The notes: a model not told the origin generated them from the letters alone. Counted from the first letter of the stretch, positions 48,557-58,372 are shown. The stretch is DNA of 62,192 nucleotides from RZZS01 sp964498755 (GCA_964498755.1 CAZCIB010000011.1:1-62192), one strand, 5' to 3'. Numbers and translations are program-made.

Positions 48557-50638
48557 ATGAAAAGCGACTACACCCAGAATCAGGATTTTGAAACGCACTG
48601 GCTTACCGGCAGGCTGACGCTGGACGATTTTATTCCGCATGATCCGATTGTCGGGGGCGCAGTCGCCGGCATGGTGATCGGCGGCGTTATCGTCGTCGCG
48701 CTGCTCACCTATTTTAAAAAGTGGAAATGGCTTTACAACGAGTGGCTAACCACGGTCGATCACAAGCGCATCGGCATCATGTACGTGATGCTTGCGCTGA
48801 TCATGCTGGTGCGCGGCTTCGCCGACGCGATCATGATGCGCACGCACCAGGCCATGGCCTACGCCGATCCGGAGCTTGCTGCGAGCGGCGAAAAAATCGG
48901 CTATCTCGACGCCGACCACTGGAGCCAGATATACAGCGCACACGGCATGATCATGATCATTTTCGTCGCCATGCCGTTTTTGTCCGGTTTGATGAACCTG
49001 ATCGTGCCCTTACAGATCGGCGCGCGCGACGTGGCGTTTCCGCTTCTGAACTCGGTCAGCTTCTGGCTGACGGCGTTCGGCGCGGCGCTCGTCATGGTTT
49101 CGCTGGCCATTGGCGAGTTTTCAAACGCCGGATGGTCCGGCTATCCGCCGCTGACCGACAGCGAATACAGCCCAGGCGTGGGCGTGGATTACTGGGTCTG
49201 GGCGTTCCAGATATCGGGCGCCGGGACGCTGATGACCGGGATTAACTTTATCGTCACCATTATCAAGATGCGCTGTCCCGGCATGACATTCTTTAAAATG
49301 CCGCTCTTTACGTGGAACGCGCTCCTGACCAGCGTGCTGATCGTCTTCGCCTTCCCCGTTCTGACGATCGCGCTGGGCCTGACGAGCCTCGACCGCTATG
49401 TCGACACGCATTTCTACACCAATGACGGCGGCGGCAACATGATGATGTTCGTCAACCTGTTCTGGATCTGGGGCCATCCGGAGGTGTATATCGTTATCCT
49501 CCCGGCCTTCGGCATTTTCTCGGAAGTCGTGCCGACGTTTTCACGTAAAAAGCTGTTCGGCTATACCTCGCTCGTCTGGGCGACGATTGCGATTGCGGTC
49601 CTGTCCTTTACCGTGTGGCTGCACCATTTCTTCACGATGGGCGCGGGGCCGTCGGTCAACGCCTTTTTCGGGATCGCGACGATGCTGATCGGCATTCCGA
49701 CGGGCGTGAAGCTCTTCAACTGGCTGTTCACCATGTATAAGGGCCGCGTGGAATATACGACGCCCATGCTCTGGACGATCGGATTTATGATCGCGTTCGT
49801 CATCGGCGGAACGACGGGCGTCCTGCTGTCGGTCCCGCCTGCGAACTATGTCATGCATAACAGTTTATTTTTGATCGCGCACTTCCACAACATGCTGATC
49901 CCCGGCGCGTTGTTCGGCCTGTTCGCGGGTTATTCCTTCTGGTTCCCGAAAGCCTTCGGGTTTGCGCTCGACGAGAAATGGGGCAAGCGCGCTTTCTGGT
50001 GCTGGTTTATCGGTTTCTTTATGGCGTTCATGCCGCTTTATAAGCTCGGCATGATGGGCATGCCGCGCCGCCTGCAGTTTTATACGGATCCGGAATGGCA
50101 GCCGTACCTGATCATCGCCGCTGCGGGCACGATGCTGATCACTGCCGGGGTGCTCGCCCAGATTATTCAGCTGATCGTCAGCGTCAAAAACCGCGAGAAA
50201 ACCCGCGATCCCTCCGGGGATTACTGGGACGGGCGCACGCTGGAATGGGCTACGGCCTCGCCGCCGCCCTTCTACAACTTCGCCGTTATCCCGCATGTGA
50301 AAGAAGTCGACGCTTTCCACGAAGAAAAAGACCGCGGCACGGCCTATGCGCGGCCAAAAGAGTATCAGCCGATCCACATGCCCAAGAACACGCCGCTCGG
50401 CCTGTTTTCCGGCGCGGCGGCGTTTGCGCTCGGCTTCGGGCTGGTCTGGCATATCTGGTGGATGGTAATCGCCAGTTTGCTTGCGATTGCAGCGATGATC
50501 ATTTACCGCTCGTTTGAAGACGATCCGGGCTATATGGTTCCGGTCGAAGAAATCAAACGCATCGAGGATGAACGTTACGCGCTTCTGGAGCAGGCGCAAA
50601 GGGAGAATACGGTCTATGGCTACAAGTTCAACAAATAG
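48557..50638 (+). CDS. cyoB: cytochrome o ubiquinol oxidase subunit I
   Basis: This 693-residue heme-copper oxidase core has low-spin heme ligands in the AHGMIMI and AHFHNML segments. The copper B ligands are HPEVYIVILP (including the cross-linked His-Tyr pair) and HHFF, and the K-channel region is present. About 15 membrane helices are expected. It reduces oxygen to water and pumps protons. It lies between cyoA and cyoC, with 23 bases of overlap to the latter. Confidence 0.97.
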   Translation: MKSDYTQNQDFETHWLTGRLTLDDFIPHDPIVGGAVAGMVIGGVIVVALLTYFKKWKWLYNEWLTTVDHKRIGIMYVMLALIMLVRGFADAIMMRTHQAMAYADPELAASGEKIGYLDADHWSQIYSAHGMIMIIFVAMPFLSGLMNLIVPLQIGARDVAFPLLNSVSFWLTAFGAALVMVSLAIGEFSNAGWSGYPPLTDSEYSPGVGVDYWVWAFQISGAGTLMTGINFIVTIIKMRCPGMTFFKMPLFTWNALLTSVLIVFAFPVLTIALGLTSLDRYVDTHFYTNDGGGNMMMFVNLFWIWGHPEVYIVILPAFGIFSEVVPTFSRKKLFGYTSLVWATIAIAVLSFTVWLHHFFTMGAGPSVNAFFGIATMLIGIPTGVKLFNWLFTMYKGRVEYTTPMLWTIGFMIAFVIGGTTGVLLSVPPANYVMHNSLFLIAHFHNMLIPGALFGLFAGYSFWFPKAFGFALDEKWGKRAFWCWFIGFFMAFMPLYKLGMMGMPRRLQFYTDPEWQPYLIIAAAGTMLITAGVLAQIIQLIVSVKNREKTRDPSGDYWDGRTLEWATASPPPFYNFAVIPHVKEVDAFHEEKDRGTAYARPKEYQPIHMPKNTPLGLFSGAAAFALGFGLVWHIWWMVIASLLAIAAMIIYRSFEDDPGYMVPVEEIKRIEDERYALLEQAQRENTVYGYKFNK

Positions 50639-51245
50639 CGCCGACGCCGCGCACGATCACGTTGATCATCACGACGATCATCATCATGACCCGTATGATA
50701 ACGCGGCGTTCGGGTTCTGGCTCTATATCGTCAGCGACCTCGTATTGTTCGCCTCATTGTTCGCGACGTTCGCGGTCCTGAGCCAGAGCTACGCGGGCGC
50801 GCCGACGGGCGCGGAGATGTTCGATCTCAAGCTCATCTTTATCGCAACGATGCTGCTTTTGATATCGAGCTTTTCCTACGGCATGGCGCTGTTGTCCATG
50901 TATGCGGGCCACGTCAAAAAAGTTCTGATCGGCCTTGTGATCACCTTTCTGCTTGGCGGCGGTTTCATCGCGCTCGAGGCGTACGAGTTCAAACACCTGA
51001 TCGACCACGGAGCTGGACCGGGCGCGAGCGCCTACTGGTCGGCGTTCTTCGGCCTTGTCGGCACGCACGGCGCGCACGTCTCGGCGGGCCTGATCTGGAT
51101 TATCGTGATGATCGTCCAGATTTTAAGGAAAGGCCTGAACCCGGCGGTGAATTCGCGGCTCGTGCGGCTTGGCATGTTCTGGCACTTTCTGGACGTGGTC
51201 TGGATTTTCGTCTTCTCGATCGTCTATCTTCTGGGAGTATTGTAA
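50616..51245 (+). CDS. cyoC: cytochrome o ubiquinol oxidase subunit III
   Basis: This 209-residue protein starts MATSSTNSADAAHDHVDHH, with a histidine-rich cytoplasmic tail, then five membrane helices (FGFWLYIVSDLVLFASLFATF and so on). GTHGAHVSAGLIWIIVM and FWHFLDVVWIFVFSIVYL are conserved. The start at 50616 lies inside the end of cyoB. Confidence 0.95.
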   Translation: MATSSTNSADAAHDHVDHHDDHHHDPYDNAAFGFWLYIVSDLVLFASLFATFAVLSQSYAGAPTGAEMFDLKLIFIATMLLLISSFSYGMALLSMYAGHVKKVLIGLVITFLLGGGFIALEAYEFKHLIDHGAGPGASAYWSAFFGLVGTHGAHVSAGLIWIIVMIVQILRKGLNPAVNSRLVRLGMFWHFLDVVWIFVFSIVYLLGVL

Positions 51246-51572
51246 ATGGCGCATCATGACACCGACACAAGCGGCGCAAGTCACGGCAGCGTGAAGAGCT
51301 ATATTATCGGCACGACGCTCTGTATCATCTTGACGATTATCCCGTTCGCGCTGGTGATGACAGGGGCGTTTTCCAAGACCGTGACGATTGGCGGGGTTAT
51401 CACGGCGGCACTGGTTCAGCTCATCGTGCAGCTGCATTACTTCCTGCATCTGGATACAAGTTCGGAACAGCGCTGGAACGTCATCGCGCTGCTCTACGCT
51501 ATATTGATTATGGCGCTGATTATCGGAGGTTCGATGTGGATCATGCATCATCTGCACGGGCGGTTGATGTGA
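51246..51572 (+). CDS. cyoD: cytochrome o ubiquinol oxidase subunit IV
   Basis: This 108-residue protein has three membrane helices (YIIGTTLCIILTIIPFALVM, VITAALVQLIVQLHYFLHL, IALLYAILIMALIIGGSMWI) and the family block QLHYFLHLD. It begins right after the cyoC stop and overlaps cyoE. It helps assemble the copper B site. Confidence 0.95.
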   Translation: MAHHDTDTSGASHGSVKSYIIGTTLCIILTIIPFALVMTGAFSKTVTIGGVITAALVQLIVQLHYFLHLDTSSEQRWNVIALLYAILIMALIIGGSMWIMHHLHGRLM

Positions 51573-52432
51573 GACAAGCCGTAAGGCCTTATCTCAGCGT
51601 CACGAAGCCGGGCATTATATTCGGCAATCTCGTCGCTGCGGCGGGCGGCGCGTTGCTGGCCGCGCAGGGACAGCCGGATTTGATCACGCTCTTCGCCGCG
51701 CTCGGCGGGATCGCGCTCGTCATCGCTGCGGCCTGTGTACTGAATAACTGCATCGACAGGGATATCGACGCGCTGATGGCCCGGACAAGAAGACGCGTGA
51801 TGGTGCGCCGTCTGATCCCGATGCCGGTTGCGATTACCTACGCCGGGTTGCTTTTATTAACCGGCGCGGCTTTGCTGCTCGTCTATACAAATCCGCTTGC
51901 TTTCGCCGTGACGATGGGCGGTTTTTTTATCTATGTGGCGGTTTATACCATAGGCATGAAACGCCACAGCGTTCACAGCGCGCTTGTCGGCAGCCTGTCC
52001 GGGGCCGCGCCGCCGGTCGCCGGGTACTGCGCCGTCACGGGCCAGTTGGATATGGCTGCGCTGCTGTTGTTCGTGATCTTCTGCATCTGGCAGATGCCGC
52101 ACTGGTTCGCGATTGCGATTTTTAGAAAGGACGATTACGAGGCCGCCGCCATTCCGGTCCTGCCGTCCTTAAGAGGCATGGACGTCACGCGGCTTCAGAT
52201 CATCGTCTATATCGCCGCGTTCATCGTTTCTGTCTCGATGCTGACCTTTACGGGCTATACCGGGTATGTGACGCTCGCCGTGATGACCGCGCTCGGCGGC
52301 TGGTGGATGCTCACGGCCCTGCGCCGGAACGCGGACGGCGACGCGCGCAAATGGGCGAAAAAAGTTTTCGGCCTCTCCATCCTCAACATCATGGCCCTGA
52401 GCGTTTTAATGGCGGTGGATTTTAGCGTTTAA
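51536..52432 (+). CDS. cyoE: protoheme IX farnesyltransferase (heme O synthase)
   Basis: This 298-residue UbiA-type prenyltransferase has the polyprenyl-diphosphate motif NNCIDRDIDALMARTRRR near residue 72 and about eight membrane helices. VTKPGIIFGNLVAAAGG near the start is typical of CyoE. GTG at 51536 is chosen because GGAGG lies six bases upstream, inside cyoD. A second GTG at 51569 in a GTGA overlap is an alternative. Confidence 0.95.
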   Translation: MDHASSARAVDVRQAVRPYLSVTKPGIIFGNLVAAAGGALLAAQGQPDLITLFAALGGIALVIAAACVLNNCIDRDIDALMARTRRRVMVRRLIPMPVAITYAGLLLLTGAALLLVYTNPLAFAVTMGGFFIYVAVYTIGMKRHSVHSALVGSLSGAAPPVAGYCAVTGQLDMAALLLFVIFCIWQMPHWFAIAIFRKDDYEAAAIPVLPSLRGMDVTRLQIIVYIAAFIVSVSMLTFTGYTGYVTLAVMTALGGWWMLTALRRNADGDARKWAKKVFGLSILNIMALSVLMAVDFSV

Positions 52433-52446
52433 ACAAGAGGTGATTA

Positions 52447-53067
52447 ATGCGCAGACGCATCATTCCGTTTCTGACCCTGACCGTTCTGCTTGTCGCAGGC
52501 GCGGCTAATGCCCGCATTAACCTGGCCGATATCAAGGTCGGCGCGCCCGCGCCGGCGTTCGCGGTAAAGGACATTAACGGCGACGCGGTCAGGCTTTCTG
52601 ACTTTAAGGGCAAGCCCGTAGTAATCGAATGGACCAACCCGGAATGTCCATGCGTTTCACGTCACTATGACACCGGCAACATGCAAGAGGTTCAAAAAGA
52701 CGCGCTTCAAAGCGGCGCAGTCTGGATCCGCGTGAATTCCTCCGCTCCCGGCATGCCCGGCCATATGAACGCGCAGGAAGCGCAGGAACAGGCAAAACAG
52801 GTTGGAGCCGAAAATACGATAACCATTCTGGATGAAGCCGGAAAGCTCGGCTTTATGTACGGCGCGGAAAAAACGCCGCATATTTTCGTGATCGACGCGC
52901 AAGGCATGCTCGCCTATAAAGGCGCAATTGATAACATGCCCAACGCCACGAACGAGGAAACGCCTATGGCGGAAAACCATGTCCTTGCCGCTTTGGAAAA
53001 GCTATCGGACAATGAAACTCCCGACCCGGCCGCCACCGAGCCTTACGGATGTAACGTGATGTATTGA
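52447..53067 (+). CDS. secreted thioredoxin-fold redoxin with CPC motif
   Basis: This 206-residue protein has an N-terminal signal peptide (cleavage near ANA, residues 20-22). An AhpC/TSA-like fold follows: GAPAPAFAVKDINGDAVRLSDFKGKPVVIEWTNPECPC. The active-site region is ECPCVSRHY, a Cys-Pro-Cys variant seen in a periplasmic redoxin family. YGAEKTPHIFVIDAQG contains the cis-proline. It follows cyoE by 14 bases and might be co-transcribed. The substrate is unknown. Confidence 0.8.
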   Translation: MRRRIIPFLTLTVLLVAGAANARINLADIKVGAPAPAFAVKDINGDAVRLSDFKGKPVVIEWTNPECPCVSRHYDTGNMQEVQKDALQSGAVWIRVNSSAPGMPGHMNAQEAQEQAKQVGAENTITILDEAGKLGFMYGAEKTPHIFVIDAQGMLAYKGAIDNMPNATNEETPMAENHVLAALEKLSDNETPDPAATEPYGCNVMY

Positions 53068-53130
53068 GCGCTGTTCATCGCCCGGGGCTTTCTTGAAGCC
53101 GAAAAAAGGCTGCCGCTTCGCATTATTAAC

Positions 53131-53190
53131 CACGCATGAACGCCAATGAACCCGAATTCTCAAGGTAAATTATTCGCGGGTATTTGCGTG
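53131..53190. repeat. unit-based inverted repeat beside the LOG gene
   Basis: CACGCATGAACGCCAATGAACCCGAAT (from 53131) faces ATTCGCGGGTATTTGCGTG (to 53190). The arms consist of degenerate units of about 7-8 bp. It lies two bases from the stop codon of the minus-strand LOG-family gene. Confidence 0.5.
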
Positions 53191-53192
53191 TT

Positions 53193-53873
53193 TTAAATAT
53201 TGCTTCGCTCGATTGTCCTGTCTTTTTTGATGATGTCGACGGCCTCTTCCGGGTCGTCGGTGATGCGCAGGAAATTGATATCCTCGGGATTGATTGTGCC
53301 GTGATTGATCATGGTTTCAGTGATGAACGGGCCGAGCGGCTCCCAGTAATCGCGGCCCATAGCGACGACCGGGAAGTTTTCAACCTTGCCCGTCTGGATC
53401 AGCGTCGCGATTTCAAAGGTCTCGTCCATCGTGCCGAAACCGCCGGGGAATAACAGAAAGGCGGTCGCGTATTTCACCAGCATCACTTTACGCACGAAGA
53501 AGTATTTGAAATCGAGATCGATGTCGAGGTAAGGATTGGGCTCTTCCTCGAACGGGAGTTCAATGCTGCAGCCGATCGAGAGCGCGCCCGCTTCCTTTGC
53601 GCCCTTGTTGGCGGCCTGCATGATGCCGGGCCCGCCGCCGGTCATGATCGCAAAGCCGCTCTCGCCCAGCATTTTCGACGTCTCATAGGCGAGCTTGTAA
53701 TAGCCGTTCTCCGGGTCAAAGCGCGCCGAGCCGAAAACGCTGACGCAGTTTTCGACATGCGCGAGATGCCGGAAGCCCCGCCGGAATTCCCGCCAGATGC
53801 GCAAGGACATCCAGTAATCGTCCGTAAAGTTCCTGCCTCTTAAAAGCTCGTTATCTGCGCTGCGTTCGGTCAT
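53193..53873 (-). CDS. LOG-family (TIGR00730) Rossmann-fold protein
   Basis: This 226-residue protein has the LOG motifs MTGGGPGIMQAANKGAKEAGA and PGGFGTMDETFEIATLIQTGK. Characterised members release cytokinin bases or hydrolyse nucleoside monophosphates; the bacterial role here is uncertain. The N-terminal FTDDYWMSLRIWREFRRGF extension is of the longer type. It stands alone on the minus strand. Confidence 0.85.
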   Translation of the reverse strand: MTERSADNELLRGRNFTDDYWMSLRIWREFRRGFRHLAHVENCVSVFGSARFDPENGYYKLAYETSKMLGESGFAIMTGGGPGIMQAANKGAKEAGALSIGCSIELPFEEEPNPYLDIDLDFKYFFVRKVMLVKYATAFLLFPGGFGTMDETFEIATLIQTGKVENFPVVAMGRDYWEPLGPFITETMINHGTINPEDINFLRITDDPEEAVDIIKKDRTIERSNI

Positions 53874-53980
53874 GGTTTGTAACGTATCACGCTTTGAACC
53901 GCGGCGTACATAACGATTACAGCGAAAAATCCGTTATCGCGCACAAACTCGCGTCCAGTTAAATCGTAAAACGTTGATAC

Positions 53981-54643
53981 CTACCACCGCAACGCCAAAC
54001 GCCCGAGCGCAATCCCGGTCAGGGCGACGAGAAGCGCGGGCAGGGCGTGCCAGAGCAGGAGATGCATGGCGTCGTCCGTTGGCTCAACGAAACGCATGAC
54101 GAGATAGGCGAAGCTGGTCACCGATAACGTTGCCATCCCGGCGGCCCAGTAAACCCGCACTGTCGCGGCCTTGCGCATCATCCAGAACAGCAACACGCCC
54201 GGCGGAACGCTGAACACGAAGATAAACCCGGCGCAATGCCAGGCGGCGTGATTGATCGCATGCATCAAATTCGCCCCTGTAAATTCCGGCATCCATTGCT
54301 GGAAAACGATGTAAGCCGTGAGCGGTATAAAAAAGAACAGGGGCAGAAAGCGCATATTCGGCTTGCCGTGAACGTCGGGTTCGGACAGGTAGGCCGCCGC
54401 AAACGCCGCCGAAATACCCGTCGCGGCCAGCAGCGCGATCTCGGTCCAGAAGAACGGGTTTACGAGCTTGTCATCAAGATCGTAACGAAACCCTTTCATG
54501 ACGCTGGCGATCAGCAAATAGGCGAGCGCAACGCCAAGCCAGGGCAGAATGCGAATCGCGGGCGCGGCAAGAGGCTTGCGCGGCCCTTCTCCCGAGAGCT
54601 TGCTGATAAGATGATCCAGATTTTTATTGTCCGCGTTACTCAT
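53981..54643 (-). CDS. NrsF-family (DUF1109) anti-sigma factor
   Basis: This 220-residue inner-membrane protein has six predicted helices and the family ending EPTDDAMHLLLWHALPALLVALTGIALGRL. In Caulobacter, NrsF holds an ECF sigma factor until metal stress acts on two conserved cysteines. Here I find one cysteine only (WHCAGFIF); the usual second position reads EPTDD without cysteine. It overlaps the sigma gene by four bases (ATGA), confirming a sigma/anti-sigma operon. Confidence 0.85.
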   Translation of the reverse strand: MSNADNKNLDHLISKLSGEGPRKPLAAPAIRILPWLGVALAYLLIASVMKGFRYDLDDKLVNPFFWTEIALLAATGISAAFAAAYLSEPDVHGKPNMRFLPLFFFIPLTAYIVFQQWMPEFTGANLMHAINHAAWHCAGFIFVFSVPPGVLLFWMMRKAATVRVYWAAGMATLSVTSFAYLVMRFVEPTDDAMHLLLWHALPALLVALTGIALGRLALRW

Positions 54644-55203
54644 GCCTCGCCCTGTCTTTGCTTCGCCCGAATCGCGTCGGCCAGTTGTTTGTAAATACGG
54701 TGGACCATGACCTTGACCGCGCTCTCGCTCATATCGAGTTTGCTGGCCACATCCTTCGCCGAATAGCCTTCGAGCTTCATCATGGTCACCGCGATCCGCT
54801 GTTTTTCCGGCAGTTCCTCCAAAGCCTCATGAACGTATTCGCCCAGTTCATGGTCCGGAGTTACGTCCTGCGCGCCCGAATGCGCCGCCATGCGGTCGAT
54901 GTCTTCATGCTCGTGACTGACCTCCGCGCCCCGGCGGTAACGCTTGCGAAGATAATCTTTTAACCGGCGGTCGGCAATCGCGTAAATCCATGGCTTTAAA
55001 GGACGGCCCGGCTGCCAGGTATGGCTCGCCCTGTGCACGGAAACCAGCGTCTCCTGGATAATGTCGTCCGCGTCTTCCTGTCGGTTGATTTTCGGGCGTA
55101 TTGCGGATTCAATGATCGGCGCGATGTCCCGGATCACGCTTTCATAGGCCTTTGCGTCGCCCTGCTGCGCAAGCTCCATACGTTCTTCCAGAGATGGCTG
55201 CAT
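54640..55203 (-). CDS. ECF sigma factor (NrsF-controlled type)
   Basis: This 187-residue protein has sigma region 2 (AIRPKINRQEDADDIIQETLVSVHRASHTWQPGRPLKPWIYAIADRRLKDYLRK) and region 4 (LEELPEKQRIAVTMMKLEGYSAKDVASKLDMSESAVKVMVHRIYKQL). ATG 55203 (MQPSLEERM) is preferred over 55227, which lies in the upstream gene. It is co-transcribed with the NrsF anti-sigma gene and probably with the large gene upstream, with which it nearly abuts. Confidence 0.92.
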   Translation of the reverse strand: MQPSLEERMELAQQGDAKAYESVIRDIAPIIESAIRPKINRQEDADDIIQETLVSVHRASHTWQPGRPLKPWIYAIADRRLKDYLRKRYRRGAEVSHEHEDIDRMAAHSGAQDVTPDHELGEYVHEALEELPEKQRIAVTMMKLEGYSAKDVASKLDMSESAVKVMVHRIYKQLADAIRAKQRQGEA

Positions 55204-55213
55204 ATGAAACGAC

Positions 55214-58200
55214 CTACCCTCCCTCAAACAATATCTTGCGCAGAATGCCCGGCGCGAGGACGGCGAGCGGATTGACCGTTATGCGCGGCTCGCCGAGCGG
55301 CCCTCTGACGGCGTAAGTCGCCGCAAAAATTGAACCGCCCGCGCCGCCCGCCAGGATATCCCCGATTAAAGGAATTCCGCCGACCATCTTGTTGAACATC
55401 GACAATGGGACGATTGTCCCGGAGAGATCGATCTTTCCCGTTTCGCGGTCGACGACGCCGTCGAACGTCAGGCCAAGCGAATTTCCCGACGTACGCCCGT
55501 TACGCAGGACAAGGACCGCGCCCTGCGGCCGCGACAGCCAGTCGAAATCAGCCTCAAGTTTAGCAAAGACGAGGCCTTCGTTATTTAAAAGCTGGGTCAG
55601 GCCGGGCAGACTCATCGCGCTCAGAAGCCGGGCAAGCGCGGGCGCTTCAACGACGCGGAAATCGGAAAGAACGGCCTGCCCCGCCAGATCGCCGCCGCGT
55701 CCGGCGCTTCGGGTCGGCTCGCCCACGACGACGAGCCTGCCGCCGCGCACGTTGTCGTTAACGCCGAAAGCTTTCAGAGCCGCGCCCGCGTCGCTCGCCT
55801 CCATCTGCAGATCCTTGCGCCCGGTTTTTTGGTCGGGCTTGTAACGGATATAGATATCCCCGTCGCCCGCGTTGGCGTCCATTTCAAGCTGCGTCGGGTC
55901 GCCTTCCTTATCAATTGCGACATAGAGTTTCGCATTGCGCACGAAATCGTTGTCACCGGTAATCATGCGCAATATGTCTGCGGAGACAATCATGGGCGGT
56001 TCGGACTGCGCGTCTTCCGTATTTCCGTCGCCGCGCAGGAATGGCCTTGCATCGAGCGTTTTCCCGGTCAGGGACATTTTGAGCAGGCCTGTATTTTCCT
56101 GTTCGAACTCAAGCGCAAAATCGTTGTCGTTCATTTTGAGGCGATCAATCTGCGCGCGCACGACGTCGCGCTCGCCCTTGACCTGGCCGAAAATAAAACG
56201 TCCGTTTTGCAGCAGAAGATCCTGCCCTTCGAGGTTCAGGCTTTTCACTTCGATCAGGCGGTCATCGTCCAGGATAATTTGCGCCGATCCGCTGGCGGGC
56301 GCCTGCGCGGCCTTTGCGTATTCCAGAGGCGCAAAGGTCAGAAGAACAGGGGTCAGGTCCGCTTCGATGTCAAGCGTATCCCGCTGGCCCTTAAGACGCA
56401 TCCTGTAATCGATTTTTACAGGCAACGTGCCGCTGACATAGTCGTCGAGATTAACGCCGAAATGTTCGCGCAAAGCCCTGTCCGCTCCTATCTCCACAAG
56501 CGCGCGCCCGGACCACGGCTTGCCCTCGCTTTCAAAATACTGCCGCCATTCCAGCTTGATGTTCCGCCCCGAGAGCATGCCCTCGCCCTTGACGACGTAT
56601 TCATTGTCGGCGACCTCGAGATCATAAGGACCGCCGGTCAGGTCAAGCCCCTCAACAAGGCCGGGCATGACGACGTCTTTGAGCGTTCCCGTTACCTTCA
56701 CTTCAACGTCTTCCTTGGGCACGTCCGGGAGCGCAGGGAAACGGACGTGAACGTCCAGATCCGCCTCGCCCTTGATCTCTTCCGGATTTATGCCGAGTTC
56801 CTTACCGTAGCCGATCGGCTCTCGCGCGATATAGGCAAAGGCGTTTCCAAGCGGGCCGGAGAGGGTGGTTTTGATATCGGCGTGGCCTTTGCCCTCTTCA
56901 ATCAGGGCGTCCAGAACCACTTTCGTATTTTCGGACTTCAGCCCGTTTAGAAGGAGGCTGTCCCCGGTAATCTCGAGCGTATCCGTGCGGTAGTCGAAGC
57001 GCCCGTGCCCGTAGGCGTTTTCAACCGGATGCATGCCCCATTTATAGGTGATGTCCGCGTCTTCAAAGGCAAAGCTTGCGACTATATTGTCGAGTTCCAC
57101 CGCGCGGCTTTCAGGCGCGACGTTGAGATCAATATCAACAGCGACGTCCTTGTATCGCCCGCCGCTGATTTTCTCAGTCAGCCATTCATGCGCATCGGTA
57201 TCAGAAAGCTTAGGCGGAAAGAGCGCGCCGACCTTATCGGCCTCAGCCTCTTCGACCATAATATTAATGGGCACAAAAAGTTTCTCCGCGTCCGGGTCGA
57301 AGGTAAAAGACGAGACCGCCTTGATCTCCAGGCCTTCGATCACAAGCGACATATCACGTATCGATGCGAGCTGTTTTTCGGCGTCATAAGTCGCATGCGC
57401 GTGGAACGAGTCGAAAGAGCGGTCTTCTTCGTAAAAATCCGGCAAGCGCAAAAAACCCCTGCCCGAGCCGAGCGAGAGTGAGAGCTCTTTAAGTTGTAGC
57501 TCTTCCGACACAACCGCGTGCACATCCATATCGAAGGAGAGTTTATGGTCGTTCATGAAGGCAAGCCGTTCAATCTTCTGACCTAAGAACTGCGGGTCTA
57601 TTTCGCGTCCTTCGAAATAGAAATGAAACTGCGAATCCGCAAGACGATATTCCAACGCAGCATTGATATCAGAGCTTTGGGCGGCGTCCGGGATCTGCGT
57701 GTTGATTTTGGCGTGTGCGCCGTTTTCATCGCGGGCAATCGTGATATTCGTTCCGGGCAGAAACCATGACAATTCCATCACCTCGTCGTTCACCGCAAGA
57801 GACGCGTCTTCGATTTCCAGCAAAGACAAGCTCGACAAACCGGGCGGACCGTCTTTAATAGCGCCGCTTGCCCACTCTTTGACGATGGCGGGCATATTCA
57901 GGTCCTTGCCTCCCGGCAGGTTACTGTTTTCCATCTGCTGCAGACGAATGCCGTTTTCATCGCGGATCAGGGAAAGCCGGGGCTTTTTAATGTAAATAGC
58001 TCGAACGCCAAGCTCGGCCTTGACTAGATCACGCAGGGAAAAGGAAAAGCCGAGCTGTTCGGCGGAGACAATATCCTGCCCCTGCCTGTCCGTTACGCGC
58101 ACGTCCTGAAGCCCGAAAATAACGGGCTTCGTCACGTCCGGCCATTCGAGTACGGCTTTTTCGAGCGTGATTTGAATATTATCCGTGCGGCTGTTGATCG

Positions 58201-58372
58201 CCTCCTCAATATGGGCTTGCGCGAAATCCAGCGGCACAGGTCCGGACGCAAGCCGCCAGAGAGCCAGCCCGCACGCAAGCAGCGCGATCATAACGATCAA
58301 TGCCACAAGCTCGAGCAGACAGGTCTTGACGCTCTTGCCGAGAAAAGGAACACAGGCTTTTAAAAACCGCAT
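55214..58372 (-). CDS. YhdP/AsmA-like envelope protein
   Basis: This 1052-residue protein has one N-terminal membrane anchor (LLELVALIVMIALLACGLALWRLA) and a very long beta-rich periplasmic part. The C-terminal AsmA-like region includes ARLLSAMSLPGLTQLLNNEGLVFAKLEADFDW and GLTFDGVVDRETGKIDLSGTIVP. YhdP-like proteins are proposed to move phospholipids between the membranes. The gene nearly abuts the ECF sigma gene (11 bases), suggesting shared transcription. Confidence 0.85.
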   Translation of the reverse strand: MRFLKACVPFLGKSVKTCLLELVALIVMIALLACGLALWRLASGPVPLDFAQAHIEEAINSRTDNIQITLEKAVLEWPDVTKPVIFGLQDVRVTDRQGQDIVSAEQLGFSFSLRDLVKAELGVRAIYIKKPRLSLIRDENGIRLQQMENSNLPGGKDLNMPAIVKEWASGAIKDGPPGLSSLSLLEIEDASLAVNDEVMELSWFLPGTNITIARDENGAHAKINTQIPDAAQSSDINAALEYRLADSQFHFYFEGREIDPQFLGQKIERLAFMNDHKLSFDMDVHAVVSEELQLKELSLSLGSGRGFLRLPDFYEEDRSFDSFHAHATYDAEKQLASIRDMSLVIEGLEIKAVSSFTFDPDAEKLFVPINIMVEEAEADKVGALFPPKLSDTDAHEWLTEKISGGRYKDVAVDIDLNVAPESRAVELDNIVASFAFEDADITYKWGMHPVENAYGHGRFDYRTDTLEITGDSLLLNGLKSENTKVVLDALIEEGKGHADIKTTLSGPLGNAFAYIAREPIGYGKELGINPEEIKGEADLDVHVRFPALPDVPKEDVEVKVTGTLKDVVMPGLVEGLDLTGGPYDLEVADNEYVVKGEGMLSGRNIKLEWRQYFESEGKPWSGRALVEIGADRALREHFGVNLDDYVSGTLPVKIDYRMRLKGQRDTLDIEADLTPVLLTFAPLEYAKAAQAPASGSAQIILDDDRLIEVKSLNLEGQDLLLQNGRFIFGQVKGERDVVRAQIDRLKMNDNDFALEFEQENTGLLKMSLTGKTLDARPFLRGDGNTEDAQSEPPMIVSADILRMITGDNDFVRNAKLYVAIDKEGDPTQLEMDANAGDGDIYIRYKPDQKTGRKDLQMEASDAGAALKAFGVNDNVRGGRLVVVGEPTRSAGRGGDLAGQAVLSDFRVVEAPALARLLSAMSLPGLTQLLNNEGLVFAKLEADFDWLSRPQGAVLVLRNGRTSGNSLGLTFDGVVDRETGKIDLSGTIVPLSMFNKMVGGIPLIGDILAGGAGGSIFAATYAVRGPLGEPRITVNPLAVLAPGILRKILFEGG

